Under the pieces are notes generated by a model. That model ran no database searches and had not been told where the DNA came from. It saw nothing but the letters and a program-made list of their open reading frames with translations. Made by a program: the position numbers and the translations under genes. From IMG/VR virus record IMGVR_UViG_3300034374_001491, positions 1 to 22,675 of that record: 22,675 nt of DNA; one strand, given 5' to 3'. Shown here piece after piece: positions 14,583 to 22,189 of the stretch; within the stretch, counting starts at the first letter, position 1, and each line of letters opens with the position of its first letter. The stretch comes from a virus.

Positions 14583-15727
14583 TATTTATTCTCCAACTCT
14601 GTTATTCTTGTTTCTAATTCTTCAATTTTAGTAATCGCTTCTTGTAATGCTTTTGTTAAAACTGGAATTAATACTGTTGTTTTAAGTTTTTTATGTCCAT
14701 TTGGGTCTATTGTTCCATCTTCTAAAGTTGGAGTATCTACAATATTAGGAAATACTTGCTCTATTTCTTGTGCAATAAAACCAATTTGTTTTAAATCATC
14801 ACCAATAAGATTAAAGTTTCTTACTCTTAGTTGTTTAACTTCATCTAATTTTGATGTTGCATCAGTAATATTTTCTTTTAATGTTTGGTCAGAAATTGTA
14901 CCCCAAGTTCCTGTTCTATTATATGCATAACCATCAGTATTTAACTGATGTTGTAATGTGCTTGTACCACCAGCATTAGAGTATAATGCTAAAAGTTTTC
15001 TACCACCAACAGATGTTCCCATATATCCAGAAATTGTAGCATTTGCCGAAGCACCTCTTGTTACTAATAATCCTGGTACTTCTCCACCTACATCTGTTGC
15101 AGAATTAGCACCACAAACTACAGTTGTTCCAGTAAAATTTCTGTTTAAATATAAGTGTCCATCATTATCAGTTGCAAATTTATTACTTCCTTTATGCTTT
15201 AAAATAATTCCACCAGTTCCTTCACTATTTACATCTGCATCAATTATAAAACTTCCAGCAGTAGAATTGTTGCCAATAATATGGTCTGCGTTTGTATCTG
15301 TGTCTGTTAAAGTTATTGCTGGATTAGTTGAATTTAGATGTAATTGTGTTGATGGAGAACTTGTACCAATACCAACTCTATTATTTGTGTCATCTAAATA
15401 TAAAGTTCCACTATCGTAGTTAAATGGTTTTGAAAGCATATCGCCTGTAACTGAATTATTTGCAGGTGTTACAGTTTGAATTGCCTTTCCTAGAAAAATT
15501 GCATACATGTCATCTGATGCAGATGTGGCTTCTGTTAGTGTTAAACTTGTACCAGATGCAGAATATGCAGTTGTAGGTTCTTGTCTAACATTGTTAATAA
15601 ATAATGCTAACTCATTTGCATTAGCAACTGGATTATCCAATGTGTAAGATGTAGTCGCACTTGTAGTAAAGTCTTGCTTAGCAAAACTTGTATAACTTAA
15701 TGCTGGTTGATTACCAATAAAAGGCAT
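14582..15727 (-). CDS. Tail fibre with C-terminal S74 chaperone domain (381 aa)
   Basis: Residues 1-85 form an adhesin-type beta domain (SYTLDNPVANANELALFINN, VRQEPTTAYSASGTSLTLTE). A linker and shaft region follows (NRVGIGTSSPSTQLHL), then several beta repeats, and from S279 the S74 domain (GTISDQTLKENITDATSKLD, then KQIGFIAQEIEQVFPNIV), closing with a Leu-rich coiled coil (ITKIEELETRITELENK). S74 domains trimerise the fibre and cut themselves off before the conserved Ser. It is encoded beside the other S74 fibre but is clearly different upstream of the shared C-terminal family. AGGAGA precedes the ATG. Confidence 0.88.
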   Translation of the reverse strand: MPFIGNQPALSYTSFAKQDFTTSATTSYTLDNPVANANELALFINNVRQEPTTAYSASGTSLTLTEATSASDDMYAIFLGKAIQTVTPANNSVTGDMLSKPFNYDSGTLYLDDTNNRVGIGTSSPSTQLHLNSTNPAITLTDTDTNADHIIGNNSTAGSFIIDADVNSEGTGGIILKHKGSNKFATDNDGHLYLNRNFTGTTVVCGANSATDVGGEVPGLLVTRGASANATISGYMGTSVGGRKLLALYSNAGGTSTLQHQLNTDGYAYNRTGTWGTISDQTLKENITDATSKLDEVKQLRVRNFNLIGDDLKQIGFIAQEIEQVFPNIVDTPTLEDGTIDPNGHKKLKTTVLIPVLTKALQEAITKIEELETRITELENK

Positions 15728-15738
15728 TGATTATTCTC

Positions 15739-16065
15739 CTATGAACTGATTGCGTCTACTGTTGATACCCAAACATCTAAAGATGAAGCTGTGTCTGATA
15801 TTACTTTTAAAGCATCACCAGATTGAACTACAAATTTAGCTCCACCATCTAATACTTGTAATGATGAACCAGTTGGTATTGGTGCATCTTTAACAAGATA
15901 GATGTCATTTGAACCATCATTGATATATACAGATGCTACAACAGCTGATGTTGTTACATTTGAAACTGATATACCAACTACTGTATCATAACTGTCTGCA
16001 GTAAATAAAGTTGCTGCAGATGTTCCTACATCGTTGCTTGTGTATCTTCTAAAGTTTTGTGCCAT
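15739..16065 (-). CDS. Small beta-rich virion protein (108 aa)
   Basis: The 108-residue protein is beta-rich: TVVGISVSNVTTSAVVASVY, then DIYLVKDAPIPTGSSLQVLD, then FVVQSGDALKVISDTASSLD and a short end. This small sandwich is common in marine-phage virion gene sets next to fibres and head-completion genes, usually annotated only as structural. The SGDAL-type strand resembles the 112-residue protein at 10962-11300. It is encoded just after the long repeat-bearing fibre and just before the S74 fibre. Fibre joint, collar or decoration are all possible. Confidence 0.7.
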   Translation of the reverse strand: MAQNFRRYTSNDVGTSAATLFTADSYDTVVGISVSNVTTSAVVASVYINDGSNDIYLVKDAPIPTGSSLQVLDGGAKFVVQSGDALKVISDTASSLDVWVSTVDAISS

Positions 16066-16074
16066 GTTTTCTCC

Positions 16075-17856
16075 TTATAAAGCAATCGCCATTGCAATTG
16101 CAAATCCATTTGTTGCTGCGTTTAAATTTGTTAATTGACTACCATCTACAGCAGGTAATTGTGCAGAACCATTTAATTGTACTACATTATTTGCAGAAGT
16201 TCCAACATCTAATGTAGATGAAGTTCCTAATCCTGTAATCTTAGTATTAGCAATTGAATTAACTGCTAATGTAATATTTCCTGATGAAGTAATTGGTGAG
16301 TTTGCTACTGTAAATTCTGATGAACCTGCATCAGCTACTCCTACTGAAGTTACTGTTCCAACATTAGCAGGTGTAATAACTGTAAATGTTATTGTATCAG
16401 ATCCTAATGTAGCTGTATTATTTGTAGTACATAAAAAGATTTTATTGTCATTTGTTGTACCTTGATTAATAACAACCATTTGACCAGATAACTCAGCAAT
16501 AGTATCGTATTCAGTATCTCTACTTGCAGTACCACTAGCTACTACTGTATATAATCCATTTTGTGATCCTGTTGATTGATCTTTAACTAAAACTCTATCT
16601 CCAGTAGCAAGAGTTACTCCATCAATAGTATCACCATTTTGTAAATCTGCTGTTAAATCTATATTAGCTGTAGTAGCACATTCTGCTACAATTCTAGTTC
16701 TTAGTCCAGCAACAGCTTGGTCTACATAATTTTTAGTTGCAGCATCAGAAGTTCCTGAAGGTGCTCCAAGACCTGTAACACTACCACCAGATATAGTAAC
16801 ATTATTTGCATCTTGAGTTGCAATAGTTCCTAAACCTAAATTAGTTCTAGCTGTTGATGCAGCTCCTAAATCTGATAAGTTATTTGATGCTGTAAGTTTA
16901 GCATCTAATTGAGTTTGTATTGCAGATGATACACCATTCAAATAACCAAATTCTGTATTAGAAATTGTACCATCATGTATTTTAGTTGCATCAATTGCTG
17001 CACTAGAATTAATATCTGCATTTACAATAGAATCATCTACAATTTTAGATGAGTTTACTGAGCTTGCAGCAAGTTTAGCAAGTGTAACATTAGCATCAGC
17101 TATATGTGCAGTATCAATAGATCCATCTGTATAGTGTTCACTATTAATAGCATCATCAGCTATTTTAGCTCCAGTAATTGCATCTGCTGCAATTTTAGCT
17201 GTAGTAACATTTGCATCTGTAATTTTTGCTGTAGTAATTGCTGTATCAGCAATCTTTGCTGTAGTAATTTGTGAGTCTGCAACATGAGCTGTGTCTATAG
17301 ATCCATCAACATAATGTTCTGAGTCTATGCTGTCATCTGCAATTTTAGCATTTGTTACAGCATCAGCTGCTAATTTAACAGTAGTTACAGATCCATCTGC
17401 AAGAGTTGCAGTTGAAATAACACCAGAAGGTATTGAATTATTAGTTGCAGATAAAGCAGCAATATAAACATTAGAAATAGCTTCATTAGATAATGAGCCT
17501 GAATCCCATGTTACATTGACTGTTGTGTTTGTAGAAAATGATGTACTAGCAATAGTACCATAGATAGTTCCTGGAGTAGAAGCAGTTAATTTAATTCTTC
17601 TTCCAGCATGATAAATAGCAGTTACATCTACACCATTAATAGTAAAAGACGTACCACTAGCATATGCTGCTGTGTATGCTCCATCACCATCTCCATATTC
17701 TACCCATTGTGAATCATTAAACCATTCTCTAGTATTTTTCATCAATGCTCTAATAGCATTATTAATATTAGAAGGTAACATACCTTCTGCAACAGAGATA
17801 CTATTTAATGATGTATTACTAGCTTGTGTTGTTGAATAATCTTTTATTCCTGCCAT
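16075..17856 (-). CDS. Long tail fibre with decapeptide repeat shaft (593 aa)
   Basis: The N-terminal ~145 residues look like the virion-attachment domain (MLPSNINNAIRALMKNTREW, residues 26-45, a well-known fibre start, then a Gly/Tyr-rich beta part). From about residue 151 to 290 there are fourteen in-register decapeptides of type x-x-A-D-x-x-[IV]-T-T-A (e.g. KIADTAITTA). Then come LNGVSSAIQTQLDAKLTASN, the frequent DAATKNYVDQAVAGLR, a beta domain, and a short tail ending GFAIAMAIAL. No S74 or peptidase motif is present. The repeat probably forms a trimeric beta or triple-helix rod. It is the first gene of the fibre block and the likely anchor fibre. Confidence 0.85.
   Translation of the reverse strand: MAGIKDYSTTQASNTSLNSISVAEGMLPSNINNAIRALMKNTREWFNDSQWVEYGDGDGAYTAAYASGTSFTINGVDVTAIYHAGRRIKLTASTPGTIYGTIASTSFSTNTTVNVTWDSGSLSNEAISNVYIAALSATNNSIPSGVISTATLADGSVTTVKLAADAVTNAKIADDSIDSEHYVDGSIDTAHVADSQITTAKIADTAITTAKITDANVTTAKIAADAITGAKIADDAINSEHYTDGSIDTAHIADANVTLAKLAASSVNSSKIVDDSIVNADINSSAAIDATKIHDGTISNTEFGYLNGVSSAIQTQLDAKLTASNNLSDLGAASTARTNLGLGTIATQDANNVTISGGSVTGLGAPSGTSDAATKNYVDQAVAGLRTRIVAECATTANIDLTADLQNGDTIDGVTLATGDRVLVKDQSTGSQNGLYTVVASGTASRDTEYDTIAELSGQMVVINQGTTNDNKIFLCTTNNTATLGSDTITFTVITPANVGTVTSVGVADAGSSEFTVANSPITSSGNITLAVNSIANTKITGLGTSSTLDVGTSANNVVQLNGSAQLPAVDGSQLTNLNAATNGFAIAMAIAL
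16987..17406 (-). repeat. Decapeptide repeat array in fibre shaft
   Basis: Fourteen successive ten-codon units cover residues 151-290 of the long fibre without an insertion or deletion. Two-unit blocks at residues 171-190 (KIADDSIDSE HYVDGSIDTA) and 231-250 (KIADDAINSE HYTDGSIDTA) are near copies exactly 60 residues apart, so there is a six-unit superperiod. This is a protein-coding repeat, not a CRISPR or plain tandem DNA repeat, because bases vary at third positions. Confidence 0.85.
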
Positions 17857-17857
17857 T

Positions 17858-18007
17858 TTAATCTCCTATAAACCAAGCATATGCTTTTTGGTTTTCTTTA
17901 TTCTTTTCATTTATCAAAGTGTTAATTGCTTCTTCAATTTGTCTTTGAAAAAATTCTTGTGTTTCAAAACTATATCTAACATTATCTATATCAGTTTTGT
18001 CTGTCAT
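17858..18007 (-). CDS. Small acidic protein (49 aa) between nozzle and fibre genes
   Basis: From ATG 18007 the product is MTDKTDIDNVRYSFETQEFF, then a helix rich in E and N (EEAINTLINEKNKENQ) and AYAWFIGD. A longer frame reaching 18058 exists inside the nozzle gene, but ATG 18007 overlaps the nozzle stop as ATGA (18004-18007), the standard junction here, so 49 residues is the better call. It looks like a small soluble helical protein, with no known family. A fibre-attachment or assembly-helper role is suggested only by its place between nozzle and anchor fibre. Confidence 0.68.
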   Translation of the reverse strand: MTDKTDIDNVRYSFETQEFFQRQIEEAINTLINEKNKENQKAYAWFIGD

Positions 18008-19464
18008 CTTAATCCTGCTTTTGATGCAATAAGATCTATACCTTGTGCATGACTCCAAGGAGTTCCACTCGGAGTTTTAACATTAATTTTTACGTATCTA
18101 CCAGATTGTCTTACTGGATTAATACCTGTTCCATTCATAGAAACAGAAGAAGATTCATTTATATTATCAGTTAATCTATCTCTAGTTTTAATAGTAACTG
18201 TTGCTTCTGCATCTACTATAGGTCTAATACTTTGAACATTACTTCTTAAACCTGGAAATAATTCTACTTCAGATGTTTCTATTTCACCTTCATTATCTGT
18301 TCCAGAAAAAATAGCTGCTTTGTAACTACTATCAATTGCACCTAAATATCTTTGTCCACCATTCCAAAAGTCAGTATCTAATGCAATATTAATTTGATCT
18401 AAGTTTCCTGAAATAATATCCATTAATTCTACAGTATAAGCTCCTACAAATTGGCTAAAAATTGTACTTGCGTTAGCTTCTGCAAGAGACCATTTTTTTG
18501 TAGCATAATTATAGATTATAATTCTATCGCAAATTCCAGTTGTATTGGAAGTATTATTTACGCTAGGGTACAACCATAATGCTAGTTGATTAAATGGATC
18601 TACAGCTGCACAAATTCTATCTGTAAATGCTTTATTTAAATTTAAATCAAAAAATCTATTAACTTTTTCTGCACCAATAGATATTACATTGTCTCCATTA
18701 AGCTCAAAAAATCCATCATCTGCATAGAAAAATACACGTCTATTATCTTGAGCTACAGTTCTGCCATATACTGCACCTCTATTAGGTGAGATTACTGATA
18801 GTCGGAATACTGTAGCTCCTCCGACATAGTCCATACGAATTATCTGGTTTTGTCTAAAGACATATGAAATTTCTCCAGATGTTATATGGGTAATTTCTCC
18901 TCCTGATCCAGGAAGGTCTTGTAAGTCTGCTTGTTTACCTGACCAAGTAGTAATATCATTAATACCTGACCATTGTATTCTATTTTGATTTGAGCTTTGG
19001 TTACCTGTAACTAAAAAGTCTCGAATAACTCCTGATACTTTAAAGCTAGGTGTTGTTCCTGCAGTTTGTATTGCACTAAGATTTGCAAAGTTAGTTGAAG
19101 TACCCATTAGATAATACTGAGGAACATCAACTCCATTACTAGCAATAATATAATTTCCAAATTGTGTAAATGTCCAAAAATCTGTATTTCCACCTGTTAA
19201 AGATCCTTTTCTTGATGTAAATGTACCACCATCTAATTGATAAATATCTGTGTTAGTTGCAACAAAATTATATACATTACCTGCATTATCTCTAAAAGAT
19301 CCTGCACCTCTAGAATCTTTAGTAATATTATTAGAAGAATAATCTACCAAAGAAGGAAATCTCTTATAAGAATTAAGAGCATAATATACATTAGTTGCTA
19401 CGTTAGCTCCTGGATTCAAATGTTCAGGTTGATCAGGTAGCCATTCTCCAAAAGGTATCTGCAT
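18004..19464 (-). CDS. Tail nozzle / P22 gp10-like DNA-stabilising protein (486 aa)
   Basis: The 486-residue protein starts MQIPFGEWLPDQPEHLNPGA and continues with a typical order: NVYYALNSYKRFPSLVDYSS, repeated beta blades (NVYNFVATNTDIYQLDGGTF; FRQNQIIRMDYVGG), RGAVYGRTVAQDNRRVFFYA, and IIIYNYATKKWSLAEAN near two-thirds. These are hallmarks of the beta-propeller-like tail nozzle or hub (P22 gp10, SU10 nozzle). It closes the tail channel after packaging. It follows the adaptor gene in a TAATG overlap, as expected for sequential connector proteins. The C-terminal beta domain (AEATVTIKTRDRLTDNINES) is less conserved in appearance. Confidence 0.85.
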   Translation of the reverse strand: MQIPFGEWLPDQPEHLNPGANVATNVYYALNSYKRFPSLVDYSSNNITKDSRGAGSFRDNAGNVYNFVATNTDIYQLDGGTFTSRKGSLTGGNTDFWTFTQFGNYIIASNGVDVPQYYLMGTSTNFANLSAIQTAGTTPSFKVSGVIRDFLVTGNQSSNQNRIQWSGINDITTWSGKQADLQDLPGSGGEITHITSGEISYVFRQNQIIRMDYVGGATVFRLSVISPNRGAVYGRTVAQDNRRVFFYADDGFFELNGDNVISIGAEKVNRFFDLNLNKAFTDRICAAVDPFNQLALWLYPSVNNTSNTTGICDRIIIYNYATKKWSLAEANASTIFSQFVGAYTVELMDIISGNLDQINIALDTDFWNGGQRYLGAIDSSYKAAIFSGTDNEGEIETSEVELFPGLRSNVQSIRPIVDAEATVTIKTRDRLTDNINESSSVSMNGTGINPVRQSGRYVKINVKTPSGTPWSHAQGIDLIASKAGLR

Positions 19465-20126
19465 TATCTTTGCCTATAAAATGATAAGTCTGTTTGTACG
19501 TCTGTTCTTTGAACAACTGGTGCATTGCCATATGTATCTTGTTTGTCATTGTTCTCACATCTTTCAAGAGCTGACACATACATTGCTAACCATTGTTGTG
19601 CTTGATTTGGTTCTACACCACCAAGAAAATTAGCAGCATGATATAATGAACCATATAAATAAATAGCTGGATGTTTTGCTAAAATATAATTTGATGTATT
19701 AGTATCACTAAGCTCTGATATAGCTTTGTAATATGATAACTTGCCAGTATAAGAAACATCAGGGCTAGGAGCAAATCTAAATTTTTCAACTTCATTATCG
19801 CTTTCTATTGTGTAAGCTCTAGGTCTACCAGTTCTAGAACCACCTTTTATTTCAAACATATTAGCTGGTGTTATATATTCTAAAGGATATTTTACACCTG
19901 AATCTATATAAAATGATCTAACAGCTATAAATCCTGTAGGTACTGTTACTTGTTCAGCATCAATTGTAACATCATCTTGCTGTTCCATTTGTCTTATTCT
20001 AAGTTTAGCATTAAAGTCTGCTTCACATAGTTTTATAAAATCATCACTAATTTCTGAAGTTAAATCACTACGATTTAACCAGTTTGCAATAGATGTTTTA
20101 AGTTGTGCATATGTTGATATAGCCAT
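19464..20126 (-). CDS. Head-to-tail adaptor protein, P22 gp4/SU10-like (220 aa)
   Basis: The 220-residue protein starts MAISTYAQLKTSIANWLNRS and continues with a helical part carrying LCEADFNAKLRIRQMEQQ, a beta part (FIAVRSFYIDSGVKYPLEYI) and a C-terminal helix (LYGSLYHAANFLGGVEPNQA). This order (Tyr.LK..IA.WLNR, E..FN..LR.R.ME, P.F...R, LY.AL..AA.FL) is the classic adaptor of short-tailed phages that sits under the portal. It connects portal to nozzle. The ATG overlaps the preceding stop as TAATG and its stop overlaps the nozzle start as TAATG. Confidence 0.85.
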   Translation of the reverse strand: MAISTYAQLKTSIANWLNRSDLTSEISDDFIKLCEADFNAKLRIRQMEQQDDVTIDAEQVTVPTGFIAVRSFYIDSGVKYPLEYITPANMFEIKGGSRTGRPRAYTIESDNEVEKFRFAPSPDVSYTGKLSYYKAISELSDTNTSNYILAKHPAIYLYGSLYHAANFLGGVEPNQAQQWLAMYVSALERCENNDKQDTYGNAPVVQRTDVQTDLSFYRQR

Positions 20127-20467
20127 TATAAATTTCCTGACGCTGTTCTAAAATATCTAAACTCATTACTATTAAGCTTAGTTTTCATTATTTTTCTTTG
20201 TATGTCTTTTGGTAAAGCAAACCAATTGTTGCTTCCATTATATTCTTTAGCCCAGATCTGTAGAACAAGAGGTGGAACACTAGCTACTCGTTTCATTTCT
20301 TTTGCTTTAGAAACCCATCCTTGATCAGTATCATTATATAGCTTTTTATTTCTATCTAATAAACCATTAACATTTTGTTCATTATTAATAGTTAGTTTAC
20401 CATCTGATTCTTGGATATACTTAGTCTTTATTCCATTATCGTAGTCTACAGCTCTGACTTTTCCCAT
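20126..20467 (-). CDS. Small head-tail region protein (113 aa), function unknown
   Basis: The 113-residue protein has a charged N-terminal half and a C-terminal part with RVASVPPLVLQIWAKEYNGS, then ALPKDIQRKIMKTKLNSNEF and RYFRTASGNL. Small proteins with the VASVP..V...W.KE....W......RK....L....Y.YFRT..G pattern recur beside coat and adaptor genes in marine and enterobacterial podoviruses, where their role is not clear to me. It may be a head-completion or assembly factor. It couples to the adaptor through TAATG and starts one base after the preceding TAG. Confidence 0.68.
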   Translation of the reverse strand: MGKVRAVDYDNGIKTKYIQESDGKLTINNEQNVNGLLDRNKKLYNDTDQGWVSKAKEMKRVASVPPLVLQIWAKEYNGSNNWFALPKDIQRKIMKTKLNSNEFRYFRTASGNL

Positions 20468-20468
20468 A

Positions 20469-20744
20469 CTATTCTGATAGTTCTGTTACGTATAAATTTA
20501 CTGATCCTATTACAGCTACTTTTTCGCCAGGCGAAACTTTAAAACATTCAGAAGTTTTAGATTCTAAAAATATTTTAGATGTTGTTGCTGTTGGATTTAC
20601 TCCAAATTCTATATGACAATCAGCATCTGGTATAATTCTAATATATTCAATATTATCACTAAATGCAGAAGATTGTGCAGACGAACCAGAAGATGTAACT
20701 TTTTGTGTAGTTAGAGGTCTCATTGCGTAATTACTCCCGTACAT
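20469..20744 (-). CDS. Small beta-rich head-associated protein (91 aa)
   Basis: The 91-residue protein has a short N-terminal tail (GSNYAMRPLTTQKV), a Ser-rich turn, then strands IEYIRIIPDADCHIEFGVNP, TATTSKIFLESKT, and ECFKVSPGEKVAVIGSVNLY. This is a small beta-sandwich with a frequent marine-phage pattern (HIEFG.NPTA...I.L...E.FKVSPG.K.AVIG). Capsid decoration or head completion is inferred from its place after the coat region. An AAGGAG site eight bases before the ATG supports 20744 over Met8. Confidence 0.7.
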   Translation of the reverse strand: MYGSNYAMRPLTTQKVTSSGSSAQSSAFSDNIEYIRIIPDADCHIEFGVNPTATTSKIFLESKTSECFKVSPGEKVAVIGSVNLYVTELSE

Positions 20745-20763
20745 ATTTTGTTCTCCTTTTGTT

Positions 20764-20783
20764 TGGGGATGTTGCCACCCCCA
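20764..20783 (-). promoter_or_regulatory. G/C-rich hairpin with GCAA tetraloop after decoration-type gene
   Basis: In the transcribed strand the gap reads U-GGGGGUG, loop GCAA, CAUCCCC-A: eight pairs including one G-U wobble, closed by a GNRA-type tetraloop. It stands directly between the stop of the 115-residue gene and the AAGGAG site of the next. No U-run follows, so it is more likely an RNA-stability or processing element, or a weak terminator, than a classical intrinsic terminator. Confidence 0.6.
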
Positions 20784-20790
20784 GAATTAA

Positions 20791-21138
20791 TTATCTTCTA
20801 ATAACAAATGTTACTACTAATTTTTTAGCACCAGTAGATGCACCATCTGTAATCATTTCGATAGTTCCACCTTCTTCTACGTTATTAGCTGCTGTAGGTT
20901 CTGCTGTGTCTACATCACCTGCTGCTGAACCAGAGTGTGCAACAGTTATGCCACCACCAGTTACTGCAGTTCCACCAATTTCAAAAGATATTCCTGCATT
21001 TGCTCCAGAAATAGCTCCTTGTAAAGCTGTAAGAATTTTAATAATTTTTCCACCATCAGGTACTGCAACAAAAGTTGAAGATGCTGTGCTGATGTCTGCG
21101 ATAGTTGAAGTTATAAAATAGTCGTTTAATGTTCTCAT
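20791..21138 (-). CDS. Probable capsid decoration/head protein (115 aa)
   Basis: The 115-residue protein begins RTLNDYFITSTIADIS and is made of short strands and Gly/Ala loops (VPDGGKIIKILTALQGAISG, FEIGGTAVTGGGITVAHSGS, then EGGTIEMITDGASTGAKKLV and a basic VTFVIRR end). The size, composition and place straight after the coat gene match head-decoration or small virion proteins of marine podoviruses. It is flanked on both sides by noncoding gaps with G/C-rich hairpins, unlike other genes here, which suggests its expression is set separately. AAGGAAC precedes its ATG. Confidence 0.7.
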   Translation of the reverse strand: MRTLNDYFITSTIADISTASSTFVAVPDGGKIIKILTALQGAISGANAGISFEIGGTAVTGGGITVAHSGSAAGDVDTAEPTAANNVEEGGTIEMITDGASTGAKKLVVTFVIRR

Positions 21139-21244
21139 TGTGTTCCTTAATTGTTCCGATCCTAACCCTCTCTCAGATCTTCAATTGTTTAGAATCTGCT
21201 GGGGGAGCAGATTGAAAGGTTACTCCCCCAAACAGTTATAATTA
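21139..21244 (-). promoter_or_regulatory. Noncoding gap after capsid gene with hairpin/possible pseudoknot
   Basis: This 106-base gap is the longest noncoding stretch of the window. On the + strand an eight-base perfect inverted repeat AATCTGCT / AGCAGATT (21193-21213) encloses the loop GGGGG; on the transcribed strand the loop is CCCCC. Just 5' of it in the transcript lies UGGGGGAG (complement of 21223-21230), which can pair with the loop and its neighbours, giving either a pseudoknot or an alternative stem. No start codon or U-run is present. It may end, protect or process the capsid mRNA. Confidence 0.6.
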
Positions 21245-22186
21245 TTATGAAGTAGTTAAGTCTGCAACCATTCCAGATGCAGCTTCATTTCTTGACTCAA
21301 GAGTAGCTTCTACTAAAAGCTGTCTTTTCTCTGTGTCACCTGTTTTAGCAAGTTCATGCATAGAGAAATCTCTTAAGAATGCAATACCCCAGTAGTTCAT
21401 GTCTAGTACATAAGCGTCTCTATCTCTAGAGAATCTGTTAGGTACTACTTGTAACTGACCGAAGTCTGAAGCGTAAACGTCTACAGAAGTGTATAATGTA
21501 GCGTCTGCACCTGCATCAAATCTAGTAGAATTACCAGTAAAGCCTGATAATTTTTGTTTGTTGAATGGGCCCACCATAACCATTGAAGGGTCACCACCAG
21601 CATTCCATACTGATTTGATAACTGATTTTAATTGAGCTTCTGTGAAGGCTCTTTGAGTACCATCAGTTCTTGCTGTGTTACCAGCTCCACCTGATGAACC
21701 AGAAGCACCTAGATCATCATTTGATGCAACCCATGCACCAAGAGATCCAAATTTTCTAGCTGTTGTACTGTTACCAGCAACTTCTGCTTGGTTACCAGTC
21801 AAAGTAGCTTCCATGTCTCTTTTTAACTCTTTAGCTCTTTTAGCAATTTGATAAGCGATTTCAGATGCTCTACCTGCTTTATCTACTGCTTCTTGAGTAC
21901 CAGTAATTACCACAGTCTTGTCCATGATTTGGCAAGAGTTAGATAATCTGCTAGTTGCAGTTGATGCGTCTAGAGTTGCTTCATCACCTTCAATTACAGC
22001 ATTTGAAGTAGATGCTGCTGCTAGTGAGTCGGTTTGCCATTCGTGTAAAACTGCAGTAGCTTGAGTTTTTGCTGCTGAGCTTAAGAATGGCGTATCTGTA
22101 GGAGAGATGCTATAGATAACATCTGAAAGATCTTCTCTTTCCCCTACTGAATCGTACGTGTCAAACGTATTAGTTGGTTGTGCCAT
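21245..22186 (-). CDS. Major capsid protein, SU10-type (DUF5309 family; 313 aa)
   Basis: The 313-residue protein starts MAQPTNTFDTYDSVGEREDL, then SDVIYSISPTDTPFLSSAAK and TAVLHEWQTDSLAAAS. This opening, including the E.W..D.LA segment, is the hallmark of the SU10/DUF5309 major capsid family with HK97 fold. A long helix carries EIAYQIAKRAKELKRDMEAT, followed by the GSLGAWV segment and QLKSVIKSVWNAGGDPSMVM, and near the end VLDMNYWGIAFLRDFSMHEL. It forms the icosahedral shell. It follows the scaffold gene by three bases and is followed by the window's longest noncoding gap with hairpins, consistent with very high, separately tuned expression. Confidence 0.92.
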   Translation of the reverse strand: MAQPTNTFDTYDSVGEREDLSDVIYSISPTDTPFLSSAAKTQATAVLHEWQTDSLAAASTSNAVIEGDEATLDASTATSRLSNSCQIMDKTVVITGTQEAVDKAGRASEIAYQIAKRAKELKRDMEATLTGNQAEVAGNSTTARKFGSLGAWVASNDDLGASGSSGGAGNTARTDGTQRAFTEAQLKSVIKSVWNAGGDPSMVMVGPFNKQKLSGFTGNSTRFDAGADATLYTSVDVYASDFGQLQVVPNRFSRDRDAYVLDMNYWGIAFLRDFSMHELAKTGDTEKRQLLVEATLESRNEAASGMVADLTTS

Positions 22187-22189
22187 TGT

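Noticed and set aside
14958-15419. Long + strand open frame opposite the S74 fibre gene
   Set aside because: It is the mirror of a strongly recognised fibre gene, its product has repetitive Leu/Val/Pro composition typical of antisense frames, and it has no coupled neighbours.
16987-17406. CRISPR or plain tandem DNA repeat
   Set aside because: Periodicity is 30 bases within an intact coding frame and conserved mainly at protein level; there are no spacers.
18008-18058. Longer N-terminus for the 49-residue gene
   Set aside because: ATG 18007 forms the ATGA overlap used across the operon; the extra residues are an out-of-frame read of the nozzle gene.
20723-21121. + strand open frame opposite the decoration-type gene
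   Set aside because: It covers two - strand genes' ends and the hairpin; its Pro/Ala/Val-rich product looks like an antisense artefact.
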